Positions 57,167 through 64,000 of a stretch of 64,000 nucleotides of DNA are shown in pieces. The translations under genes and the position numbers were made by a program. The notes beneath the pieces were generated by a model, which was given only the letters and a program-made list of their open reading frames with translations, made no database searches and was not told where the DNA came from. Location of the stretch: NCBI RefSeq assembly GCF_001424345.1, contig NZ_LMPF01000020.1, forward strand, positions 124,001-188,000, written 5' to 3'. Source of the DNA: Burkholderia sp. Leaf177 (GTDB taxonomy: Bacteria > Pseudomonadota > Gammaproteobacteria > Burkholderiales > Burkholderiaceae). The first letter of the stretch is position 1. Every line of letters starts with the position of its first letter.

Positions 57167-57715
57167 ATGAACGATCAAGCCATTGTGCTTCGCGAAATCA
57201 CGGCGGAAGACCTGCCTGCCATCAACGCATGGCGTGCAAAACGGGAAGTCGTCGATGCGCTCGTGGGCAATTTTCGTCATGTGAACGCCGATATCGACCG
57301 GCGTTGGTACGAGTCGTATCTCGCCAGCCGGGCGAACAACGTCCGCCTTGCGATTTGCCACGGCGAAAGCGAAAAGTGCGTGGGCGTTGTGTATCTGCTC
57401 GAGATCAACTGGATCAATCGCAGCACGGAATTCGGCATTCAGATCGGCGATACAGCCGCGCAGGGACAAGGCATAGGCGAAGCTGCGACACGGCTCGCGC
57501 TCCGTCATGCGTTCGGCGATCTCAACCTGCGCCGTGTTTATCTGTCTGTTCTGGCAACCAACGAACGCGCGACCAAGCTATATGAAAAGACCGGCTTTCG
57601 TCACGAAGGCGTCTTGCGCGAGGCGGCGTTCAAGTCCGGCCGCTATATAGACTTGCTGCTCATGGCCATTCTCGATCACGAATTCGACGCGCCGGCTGCT
57701 CACCGGGACCGTTGA
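57167..57715 (+). CDS. GNAT-family N-acetyltransferase
   Basis: A 182-residue acyltransferase of the GNAT fold, close to RimJ/RimL and to sugar N-acyltransferases. The acetyl-CoA loop is seen in AAQGQGIGEAATRLAL and the C-terminal VYLSVLATNERATKLYEKTGF. The start lies one base after the aminotransferase stop, so the product probably acylates the amino sugar made by it. Confidence 0.9.
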   Translation: MNDQAIVLREITAEDLPAINAWRAKREVVDALVGNFRHVNADIDRRWYESYLASRANNVRLAICHGESEKCVGVVYLLEINWINRSTEFGIQIGDTAAQGQGIGEAATRLALRHAFGDLNLRRVYLSVLATNERATKLYEKTGFRHEGVLREAAFKSGRYIDLLLMAILDHEFDAPAAHRDR

Positions 57716-57728
57716 GAGGGCTGACGAC

Positions 57729-58508
57729 ATGGACATCACAACCTTCGATAGGGAAATGGACGCCAAAGGCTGGGTCATTTTTCCGGGTGCGATCGAACCC
57801 GGTCTGGTCGACCGGCTGCGCCACGATTGTCTCAAGTGGATCGACATCTGCACGCAGTATCAGGTTGCCAGCGGTATCAACGCACAGGGCGACGGCACCG
57901 CGCATCACAGCGTTGGCGCGGAAGACAGCATCGACGAATTCATCGGGCTGCATGTTTTTCATGCGTGGCTGCAGCATTACTTCGAGAGCAAGCCGTACAT
58001 CCTGCACGCCTGCAATCCTGTAGGCGGATTTCCGCGCGTGCAGAACTACGTGCACCGCGTGCACAGGGACGTTGCGACGTTTATTCCCGACTACCGGCTG
58101 CGCATCAACATGCTCGTGATGCTCGACGATTTCACGCTTGAAAACGGCGCAACTCGTGTATTGAGCGGTTCGCATCGACAACCCGTTCAACCCGGCGACG
58201 ATGAATTCAACGCACGCAGCGAGCCGTTGACAGGCCGCGCCGGTTCCGTGGTCTTGTTCAACTCGTATTTGTGGCACAAGGGCACGCTGAATACGACGTC
58301 GCGCAACCGTGTGGCGTTGACGCTCAGCTACGGTCCGGCATTCGTCAAGCCGCAGATGGACTACGCGCGGTTGATTGGCGAAGACCGGGGCGCGGCGCTT
58401 TCACCGCTGACGCGCCAGGTGCTCGGCTTCAATTCGCGCGTGCCGGTCAGTCTCGCCGAGTGGTATCGGCCACGGCCCGACAGATTGTATTTGCCCGATC
58501 AGGGCTAG
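57729..58508 (+). CDS. Phytanoyl-CoA dioxygenase (PhyH) family protein
   Basis: A 259-residue Fe(II)/2-oxoglutarate-dependent dioxygenase. The iron triad is H112-x-D114 in HRVHRDVATF and H183 in YLWHKGTLN; an Arg about 11 residues later (R194) would bind 2-oxoglutarate. The substrate is probably a sugar or acyl group of the flagellar glycan, from its position 13 bases after the acetyltransferase. No close function is known. Confidence 0.88.
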   Translation: MDITTFDREMDAKGWVIFPGAIEPGLVDRLRHDCLKWIDICTQYQVASGINAQGDGTAHHSVGAEDSIDEFIGLHVFHAWLQHYFESKPYILHACNPVGGFPRVQNYVHRVHRDVATFIPDYRLRINMLVMLDDFTLENGATRVLSGSHRQPVQPGDDEFNARSEPLTGRAGSVVLFNSYLWHKGTLNTTSRNRVALTLSYGPAFVKPQMDYARLIGEDRGAALSPLTRQVLGFNSRVPVSLAEWYRPRPDRLYLPDQG

Positions 58509-58534
58509 TTCCAACCCAACACCCAAGGCAAGCG

Positions 58535-59263
58535 ATGCGCGATTACAACTCAGAGGCCCAGTCGAGGCCGGAAAAGCGGTACGACTACAACTTCGACGAA
58601 ATCGTTCGCGACTACATGATGAAGCGCTTCGCGCCGCATTTTCAAAGCGGGCCGGCGCTCGAACTGGGTTGCCACGAAGGCCGGTCCACGCAACTGTTGT
58701 CGCAGCACTTCCCGGATCTCACCGTGGTCGAAGCGTCTTCGGACGCGCTCGCGGTCGCAAAGCGCAACGCGCCGGAGACCGTCACGTTTATCAACTCGAC
58801 CTTCGAAGAAGCAAAGTTCGACAAAACGTTTCGCTCGATCTTCCTGATCAACACGCTTGAACACCTTGAAGAAACCGGTCCGGTGCTGCGCAACATCCGC
58901 GATTGGCTGGCGCCCGATGGCCAGTTCTATGTGCTGGTGCCGAATGCGGATGCGCCGTCACGCCAGATTGCCGTGCAGATGGGGCTGATTGAATCGAACA
59001 ATGCGGTCACGCCCGGCGAATGGGCTCACGGGCATAGACGGACTTATTCGTTCGACACCCTGGAAGCCGATGTCCGCGCGGCCGGAATGAAAATCGAACA
59101 ACGCGGCGGCCTGATGTTCAAGGCGCTGGCGAATTTCCAGTTCGACCGCGCGCTCGCGGCCGGGATCATCGACGAGAATTACCTCGAGGGAATCTACAAC
59201 CTCGGCATGATCTATCCCGCCATGTGTGCCAGCATTTTCCTGATTTGCTCACGCGCGCAATGA
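58535..59263 (+). CDS. Class I SAM-dependent methyltransferase
   Basis: A 242-residue methyltransferase. The SAM-binding motif is ALELGCHEGRSTQLL and motif II/III follow in IFLINTLEHLEETGPVL and PDGQFYVLVPN. Such enzymes O- or N-methylate sugars in glycan clusters. It lies in the same run of genes upstream of fliC. Confidence 0.9.
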   Translation: MRDYNSEAQSRPEKRYDYNFDEIVRDYMMKRFAPHFQSGPALELGCHEGRSTQLLSQHFPDLTVVEASSDALAVAKRNAPETVTFINSTFEEAKFDKTFRSIFLINTLEHLEETGPVLRNIRDWLAPDGQFYVLVPNADAPSRQIAVQMGLIESNNAVTPGEWAHGHRRTYSFDTLEADVRAAGMKIEQRGGLMFKALANFQFDRALAAGIIDENYLEGIYNLGMIYPAMCASIFLICSRAQ

Positions 59264-59318
59264 TCCTGATCGCGATGTTGTTCGAGATGCTGATCGACTT
59301 CGCGATGCGGAGGCGCTC

Positions 59319-60047
59319 GTGAAGGTCGCGATCATGCAGCCTTACTTCTTGCCGTACATCGGCTATTTCCAGCTGATGAAATCGTCCGACGTATTCGTGG
59401 TCTACGACAACATCAAGTACACCAAGAAAGGCTGGTTCAACCGCAATCGCTTCCTGCAAAACGGCAGCGATGCCTGGTTCAGCCTGCCGCTGCAGAACGG
59501 CTCGGACTCGCTGGACGTGAGCGAGCGCACGCTCGCCCCATCTTTCGATAAACGCAAGCTGCTGAACCAGTTGAGCGCGGCATACAAAAAAGCCCCGCAC
59601 TTTGCGAACGGCTTTGGATTGCTGCGCGAATGCGTGGAGCTTGAAGAAAGCAATCTCTTCCGCTTTATCCATCACGCAATTCTCACGACCGCCGCGCGCT
59701 TGCAGATCGATACGCGCGTGGTCGTTTCGTCGTCCATTCCGATCGATCATTCGTTGCGCGCGCAGGACAAGGTGCTGGCGATTTGCGAGGCGCTGGGCGC
59801 CACGACCTATATCAACGCAATCGGCGGGACCGAGTTGTATTCGGCTGGGGCTTTCGAGCGGCGCGGCATGGCGTTGCGCTTCATCAAGCCGCGAGTGCTG
59901 GAGTACCCGCAATTCGGCGCGCCATTCGTGCCATGGCTTTCTATTCTCGACCTGTTCATGTTCATCGACGAAAACACGATCCGGCAAAGCCTGAATCAAT
60001 TCGACCTCGTTCCGGCGCCAGAAATTGACCCGTGTCAATGCACTTAA
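59319..60047 (+). CDS. WbqC-like family protein
   Basis: A 242-residue protein with the WbqC signature: MKVAIMQPYFLPYIGYFQLM at the start, VVYDNIKYTKKGWFNRNRF, and GGTELYSAGAF near the end. WbqC proteins occur in O-antigen and glycan clusters; their chemistry is not well established, but an amide-forming role on amino sugars is suspected. It starts with GTG. It is the last gene before the flagellin gene; two small hairpins overlap its stop. Confidence 0.88.
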   Translation: MKVAIMQPYFLPYIGYFQLMKSSDVFVVYDNIKYTKKGWFNRNRFLQNGSDAWFSLPLQNGSDSLDVSERTLAPSFDKRKLLNQLSAAYKKAPHFANGFGLLRECVELEESNLFRFIHHAILTTAARLQIDTRVVVSSSIPIDHSLRAQDKVLAICEALGATTYINAIGGTELYSAGAFERRGMALRFIKPRVLEYPQFGAPFVPWLSILDLFMFIDENTIRQSLNQFDLVPAPEIDPCQCT

Positions 60048-60056
60048 ATAGTGCAT
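60038..60056 (+). other. Hairpin over the WbqC stop codon
   Basis: ATGCACT-TAAAT-AGTGCAT, a perfect 7-base stem including the TAA stop. Another small inverted repeat, ATTGAC-CCGT-GTCAAT, lies just before it (60024-60039). With no T-run they are at best weak terminators. Confidence 0.45.
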
Positions 60057-60130
60057 GCGCCTTGAGAAGTTAAGTAAGAACCTAAAAGTTAATCCTATGA
60101 ACAATATTCCCGATTCACGGATTGACTGCC

Positions 60131-60157
60131 TAAAGTTTCCTCCAACCCCGCCGAAAA
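60131..60157 (+). promoter_or_regulatory. Sigma-28 (FliA) promoter of fliC
   Basis: TAAAGTTT-N11-GCCGAAAA: a perfect -35 and 7/8 match at -10 with exact spacing. It lies about 85 bases upstream of the flagellin start. Confidence 0.9.
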
Positions 60158-60241
60158 CCTAAACAAGCGGCCAAACAACTAGCCGCTTCAACCAGATACG
60201 GCGTTGTTACTGACACAACCGCCAGGCCCACGGAGAATGAA

Positions 60242-61378
60242 ATGATCGGTATCAATAGCAATATCAACTCGCTGGTCGCCCAGCAAAACCTGAACGGCAC
60301 GCAAAGCGCATTGTCGTCGGCAATCACCCGCCTCTCGTCGGGCAAGCGCATTAACAGCGCAGCTGACGATGCAGCAGGCCAGGCAATTGCCTCGCGCATG
60401 ACGTCGCAGATCAACGGCTTGAACCAAGGTGTTTCGAACGCCAATGACGGCGTGTCGATGACCCAAACGGCATCGAGCGGTTTGAACCAGATCACGGACA
60501 ACCTGCAACGTATTCGTCAACTCGCCGTGCAAGCGTCGACCGGTTCGCTGTCGGCAAGCGACCAGGCCGCTCTGCAGAAGGAAGTTGCACAACGTATTTC
60601 GGAAGTGAACCGTATTGCCTCGCAAACGACGTACAACGGCACGAACGTGCTGGATGGCTCGGCAGGCAACGTCAGCTTCCAGGTTGGCGCGAACGTCGGC
60701 CAGACCATTTCGGTCGATTTGAGCCAAGGCGTTTCGGCCGCGAAGCTCGGCGGTGGTTTTGCACAATCCGGCACGGCAATCGGCTCGGTTTCCGGCCTGA
60801 GCCTGAATGCTTCGGGCGCATCGACGACCGGCACGGCCGCCATCACGACCATCAACGTGCTGGCAGACGGCAAGGGCGGTTTCACGTACACCGACCAGAA
60901 CAACCAAAGCATCTCCGCGACCGTCGCAACGAGCTCGGTGTTCTCGGCAACGGCTGCATCGGGCACGACGGCTGGTTCGCTGGCATTCCAGGCGACCTTC
61001 GCTTCGTCCGCTTCGACCGCGCAAACGACCTCGTTGACGTCGCTGAATTCGAATAACACGCCGCCGCTTGTGTCGGCTATCGACATCAGCACGGCAAACG
61101 GCGCGAATGGCGCGATTGAATCGATCGACAACGCGCTTCAAGCGGTCAACTCGATCCAAGCTAACCTCGGCGCTGCGCAAAACCGCTTCACGTCGATCGC
61201 TTCGACGCAAACGCAACAGTCGACCAACCTGTCGTCTGCTCAGTCGCAAATCACCGACGCAAACTTCGCGCAGGAAACGGCGAACTTGAGCAAGGCGCAA
61301 GTGCTGCAACAAGCGGGTATCTCGGTGCTGGCACAGGCCAACTCGCTGCCGCAGCAAGTTCTGAAGCTCCTCGGCTAA
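60242..61378 (+). CDS. fliC: Flagellin
   Basis: A 378-residue flagellin. The conserved N-terminal D0/D1 region (about residues 1-160; LSSGKRINSAADDAAGQAIA, LQRIRQLAVQAS) and C-terminal D1/D0 region (about 285-378; LGAAQNRFTSIAST, LPQQVLKLLG) flank a short Ser/Thr/Ala-rich variable domain. That exposed domain is rich in Ser and Thr and is a plausible target of the GT41 transferase upstream. It has its own sigma-28 promoter. Confidence 0.96.
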   Translation: MIGINSNINSLVAQQNLNGTQSALSSAITRLSSGKRINSAADDAAGQAIASRMTSQINGLNQGVSNANDGVSMTQTASSGLNQITDNLQRIRQLAVQASTGSLSASDQAALQKEVAQRISEVNRIASQTTYNGTNVLDGSAGNVSFQVGANVGQTISVDLSQGVSAAKLGGGFAQSGTAIGSVSGLSLNASGASTTGTAAITTINVLADGKGGFTYTDQNNQSISATVATSSVFSATAASGTTAGSLAFQATFASSASTAQTTSLTSLNSNNTPPLVSAIDISTANGANGAIESIDNALQAVNSIQANLGAAQNRFTSIASTQTQQSTNLSSAQSQITDANFAQETANLSKAQVLQQAGISVLAQANSLPQQVLKLLG

Positions 61379-61482
61379 GCATCGACGCCGAACGAGTAGC
61401 CGGCGCGCGGCGTTTGAAGCGCGCGCCGGTTGAAGCACCGGCAGCACAGCGGTAATTGCAGTATTGAAGAAGCAAAAAACCG

Positions 61483-61502
61483 CTGGGAGGCTCGCCTCCC
61501 AG
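61483..61502 (+). terminator. Probable terminator of fliC
   Basis: CTGGGAGG-CTCG-CCTCCCAG, a perfect stem with a tight loop about 100 bases after the fliC stop. The T-run after it is broken (TTCGCGTTT). Confidence 0.6.
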
Positions 61503-61559
61503 TTCGCGTTTCCGTATTTTTATCCATCGGTTACGACCTACGCACGAGCGGAGTAATGC

Positions 61560-63086
61560 ATGAGCACGATAGCCACATCAACCGGTTCGACCGTTGACCC
61601 GAACAGCGCCATCCAGCAGGCTGCACAGTCGATCATCAGCGGCTCAACCGGCTCGACGATGGACGTGAACTCCCTCGTCACGGCGATCGTCAACGCGAAG
61701 GTCGCGCCTCAAACCGACGCAATCAACAACAAGACAACATCGGACAACACGCAGCTGACCGCGATCGGTCAGCTGAAGTCGGTCATGTCTCTCCTGCAAA
61801 GCTCCCTCACGTCTCTGTCCGACGGCACGGCCATGTCGGCCTTCACGGCCACGGGCGACGGCAAGGGCATTACCGCGAAGGGCACAACGGGCGCAGTCGC
61901 GGGATCGTATTCCGTGAAGGTATCGAATATTGCGACATCGCAGTCGATCACTTCCAGCGCATTCACCACTGGCCAGACGCTTGGCACCGGCACGATGACA
62001 ATATCGGTCGGCGGCAAGAGCATGGCGGTGAACGTCGACTCGACCAACAACACGCTCGCGGGAATCGCCGCCGCCATCAACTCCGGCACAGGCAATCCGG
62101 GCGTGACCGCCGCGATTGTCAATGGCACGGACGGCGCGCATCTGGTATTGCGTTCGGCGGCAACGGGGGTGTCGAATGGCATCAACGTATCAATTTCCGG
62201 CTCCGGTTCGTCGGACGCGCTGAACAACCTCGCCGTCACTTCGGGAACGGTCCCGGCGCCCGCGAGCAGCACGGAAACGGCAGGCAACTACACTGGCTCT
62301 ACAACCAGCGTGACGTCGGGCGCGTGGACTCAGAGCGTGGCCGGACAGGACGCCAATTTCTCGATTGCGGGCACGCCCGGCACGAGCGCGAGCAACACCA
62401 TCACCACTGCGCTCAGCGGTGTGTCCATGACTCTGGACTCCACGTCTGTTGGCACCACGCAAACGCTGACGGTCGCGCCGGACACAACTGGCCAGACCAC
62501 GGCAATCACGGCGTTCGTCACTGCCTACAACAACCTTGTCACGACAGCCACCACACTGTCGTCATTCGATGCAACTCAGGCAAAGGGTTCGCAGGGTGGC
62601 GTGCTGCTCGGCGACTCCATGCTCAACACCATTCGCAACACGCTCGCCAGCGCGATCAGCGGCGGCGTGGGCACGGGTTCGTCGGCGGTCAACCTTGGTT
62701 CTATCGGCATTACGCTGCAGCCCGACGGCACGCTGCAGACCGACTCCGACGCACTGACCGCTGCGCTTACCAGCAATCCGGGTATGGTCTCGAACTTGTT
62801 CAACCAGACCAACGGCGTAGGCGCCACGATGAACAACAACCTGACGGCGTTCCTGTCGGTTGGAGGTATCGTGGATTCGCGCACGACAGCGCTCAACAGC
62901 GATCTGTCCAGTCTCAAGGACCAGCAAACCCAACTCACCGCCTACACCGCGCAATTGACGACGTCATACAACGACCAGTTCACGGCGTTGAATACGCTGA
63001 TGTCGCAATCGACGAGCAACGCCAACTACCTGACGGCGCTCTTCGGCGGCACGAACAGCGCGGGCGCGCTCGCGACCAACAAGTAA
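61560..63086 (+). CDS. fliD: Flagellar hook-associated protein 2 (filament cap)
   Basis: FliD caps the filament and helps flagellin fold into place. The 508-residue protein has the N-terminal FliD domain (about residues 40-140; DVNSLVTAIVNAKV, NTQLTAIGQLKSVMSLLQSS), a central variable part rich in Ser/Thr/Gly, and the C-terminal FliD domain (about 300-490; ITAFVTAYNNLVT, GSIGITLQPDGTL). It has a longer N-terminal leader than usual (about 35 residues). Confidence 0.95.
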   Translation: MSTIATSTGSTVDPNSAIQQAAQSIISGSTGSTMDVNSLVTAIVNAKVAPQTDAINNKTTSDNTQLTAIGQLKSVMSLLQSSLTSLSDGTAMSAFTATGDGKGITAKGTTGAVAGSYSVKVSNIATSQSITSSAFTTGQTLGTGTMTISVGGKSMAVNVDSTNNTLAGIAAAINSGTGNPGVTAAIVNGTDGAHLVLRSAATGVSNGINVSISGSGSSDALNNLAVTSGTVPAPASSTETAGNYTGSTTSVTSGAWTQSVAGQDANFSIAGTPGTSASNTITTALSGVSMTLDSTSVGTTQTLTVAPDTTGQTTAITAFVTAYNNLVTTATTLSSFDATQAKGSQGGVLLGDSMLNTIRNTLASAISGGVGTGSSAVNLGSIGITLQPDGTLQTDSDALTAALTSNPGMVSNLFNQTNGVGATMNNNLTAFLSVGGIVDSRTTALNSDLSSLKDQQTQLTAYTAQLTTSYNDQFTALNTLMSQSTSNANYLTALFGGTNSAGALATNK

Positions 63087-63098
63087 CGGAGCTAGGCG

Positions 63099-63398
63099 AT
63101 GAACCAGCTTGAATTGATTGCAAAGGCGTGGGCGCTGACGGAGGCCATAGAAAGCGCGGCCGCTGAGAACGACTGGCCGCGCGCAGCGGAGCTCACGAAC
63201 GCGCGCTCGCCGCTTTTGATGTCGCTGCAAGCCGACCAGTCCGATGAATCCATGGTCACCATCCGCCGGATTCAGGCGAGCATTGCGACGATCATGAACG
63301 TGGCGACATCGGCGGAAACCGCGTTGATGCGAAATCACCGGCAAGCGCTGACTCAGGCGAACGCCGCCGGCCGATATCAACAAGCGGCGCAGTTCTGA
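63099..63398 (+). CDS. fliT: Flagellar export chaperone FliT
   Basis: A 99-residue helical protein directly after fliD, where FliT, the FliD export chaperone, is expected. The first helix and the spacing (12-base gap, with GGAG before the ATG) fit. Sequence similarity in this family is low, so the name rests on size, helical nature and position. Confidence 0.85.
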   Translation: MNQLELIAKAWALTEAIESAAAENDWPRAAELTNARSPLLMSLQADQSDESMVTIRRIQASIATIMNVATSAETALMRNHRQALTQANAAGRYQQAAQF

Positions 63399-63451
63399 CA
63401 CTTCAGAACAACAACAGATGCGCGGTAAGCAAGACGCGCAATGTGTTTGAT

Positions 63452-63474
63452 GCCCGCTTCGGCGGGCTTTTTTT
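63452..63474 (+). terminator. Rho-independent terminator of fliD-fliT
   Basis: GCCCGC-TTCG-GCGGGC followed by seven T residues. Confidence 0.94.
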
Positions 63475-63491
63475 ATGCGCGAACGAAGCCG

Positions 63492-64000
63492 TTATCGCCC
63501 AAGCGTCAACCCGAGATAAAGCGCATACAAGCCGCCATTCACAAGCAGCGCCCACAACACGATGCCACTTTTCTTCGCGTTGAAGCGCAGCCACGCGGCG
63601 GCCGCGAGCGTGATAAATACGCCGGTCAGCACTTCGACTCGCGGCTCCCAGGGCGTCAGCATGATGCCAATCCCCGGCAACAACGTGCCTTGGAACACCA
63701 TCGCGCCGGTGATGTTGCCGAACGCGAGCGTGTCCTTGCCGCGCCGCGCCCAGATGATGCTGTTCACCTTTTCGGGCAATTCGGTTGCGATCGGAATGAT
63801 GATCAGCGAGAGCAGCAGCGCCGAAATCCCCAGCACCTGCGACACACCTTCAACGCCCGCGATAAACCCCTTCGCCCCGCCAACCAGCAGCACGGTGCCG
63901 ATCACCATCTGCAAGATGATGGTTGCAAGCGTCGTGGGCAAACCCAGACGGGCGATCAGCAGACGCTCGGGCGCCTCGGTGCCGTGACCCTTCTCGACCA
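63492..64000 (-). CDS. Sodium/calcium antiporter family protein, partial
   Basis: The C-terminal half of a CaCA-family cation antiporter. Visible are the second alpha-repeat (LIIIPIATELPEKVNSI) and the GNITGAMVFQGTLLPG segment, with about five membrane helices. The frame is open at the window end, so the N-terminal half is missing; 169 codons are seen. The ion specificity is not known. Confidence 0.88.
   Translation of the reverse strand, partial: VEKGHGTEAPERLLIARLGLPTTLATIILQMVIGTVLLVGGAKGFIAGVEGVSQVLGISALLLSLIIIPIATELPEKVNSIIWARRGKDTLAFGNITGAMVFQGTLLPGIGIMLTPWEPRVEVLTGVFITLAAAAWLRFNAKKSGIVLWALLVNGGLYALYLGLTLGR

Noticed and set aside
1-64000. Search for CRISPR arrays, insertion sequences, integrases, tRNA and rRNA genes
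   Set aside because: No regularly spaced repeats, transposase or integrase motifs, or cloverleaf-like tRNA sequences were noticed on reading. A tRNA or ncRNA scan could still find something small.

Overview
The window is a GC-rich chromosomal segment that reads as Burkholderiaceae, most like Paraburkholderia or Caballeronia. This is inferred from gene content: a methionine synthase split into two genes, DUF3567, DUF1840 and DUF3108 proteins, a DUF2844/DUF3443 pair, a PhaM-like granule protein, and a mot/che operon and fliC-fliD-fliT in the order typical of that family. No rRNA, tRNA, insertion sequence, phage or CRISPR array was found. Nearly all of the sequence is coding.

Region by region. 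1-3.0 kb (-): an Mla-type lipid ABC transporter (permease, ATPase, MCE protein cut by the window edge). 3.1-5.6 kb: birA-coaX-small anchor protein on +, facing rfaE2. 5.7-8.1 kb (-): a ferritin-like di-iron protein and a LitR/CarH-type B12 photoreceptor regulator. 8.3-12.3 kb (+): a probable light-controlled lipid operon (flavin oxidoreductase, DUF1365, CFA-synthase-like methyltransferase, chalcone-isomerase-like protein), divergent from the regulator across an intergenic region with inverted repeats. 12.3-18.5 kb: PhaM-like protein, enoyl-CoA hydratase, a periplasmic binding protein and an FAH-family hydrolase on -, then an IclR regulator and a DUF3108 protein on +. 19-25.2 kb (+): DUF3567, then the two halves of metH with a two-gene ATPase/DUF4276 cassette wedged between them. 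25.3-30.6 kb: a small exported protein, DUF1840, argS, a SPOR protein, dsbA and an SDR. 30.6-32.5 kb (-): the DUF3443/DUF2844 pair.

32.7-43.8 kb (-) is one chemotaxis/motor operon: motA-motB-cheY-cheA-cheW-mcp-cheR-cheD-cheB-cheY-cheZ, with a good sigma-28 promoter ahead of motA. 44.5-53.4 kb is mixed: a glycosyltransferase, an H-NS-like protein, aqpZ, a small exported protein, a HAD phosphatase, a BadF-type sugar kinase, tag, a tandem pair of uncharacterised paralogues, rpsU and an aldo/keto reductase. 53.6-60.0 kb (+) is a probable flagellin glycosylation cluster (TPR-GT41 transferase, DegT aminotransferase, GNAT, PhyH dioxygenase, methyltransferase, WbqC). It ends at fliC, which has a near-consensus sigma-28 promoter and is followed by fliD and fliT. 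A partial calcium/sodium antiporter closes the window.

The best candidates for something undescribed are the ATPase/DUF4276 pair inside the metH operon (a possible split OLD-like defence module), the flagellin glycan cluster, the LitR-linked lipid operon and the tandem paralogue pair at 50.9-51.8 kb.
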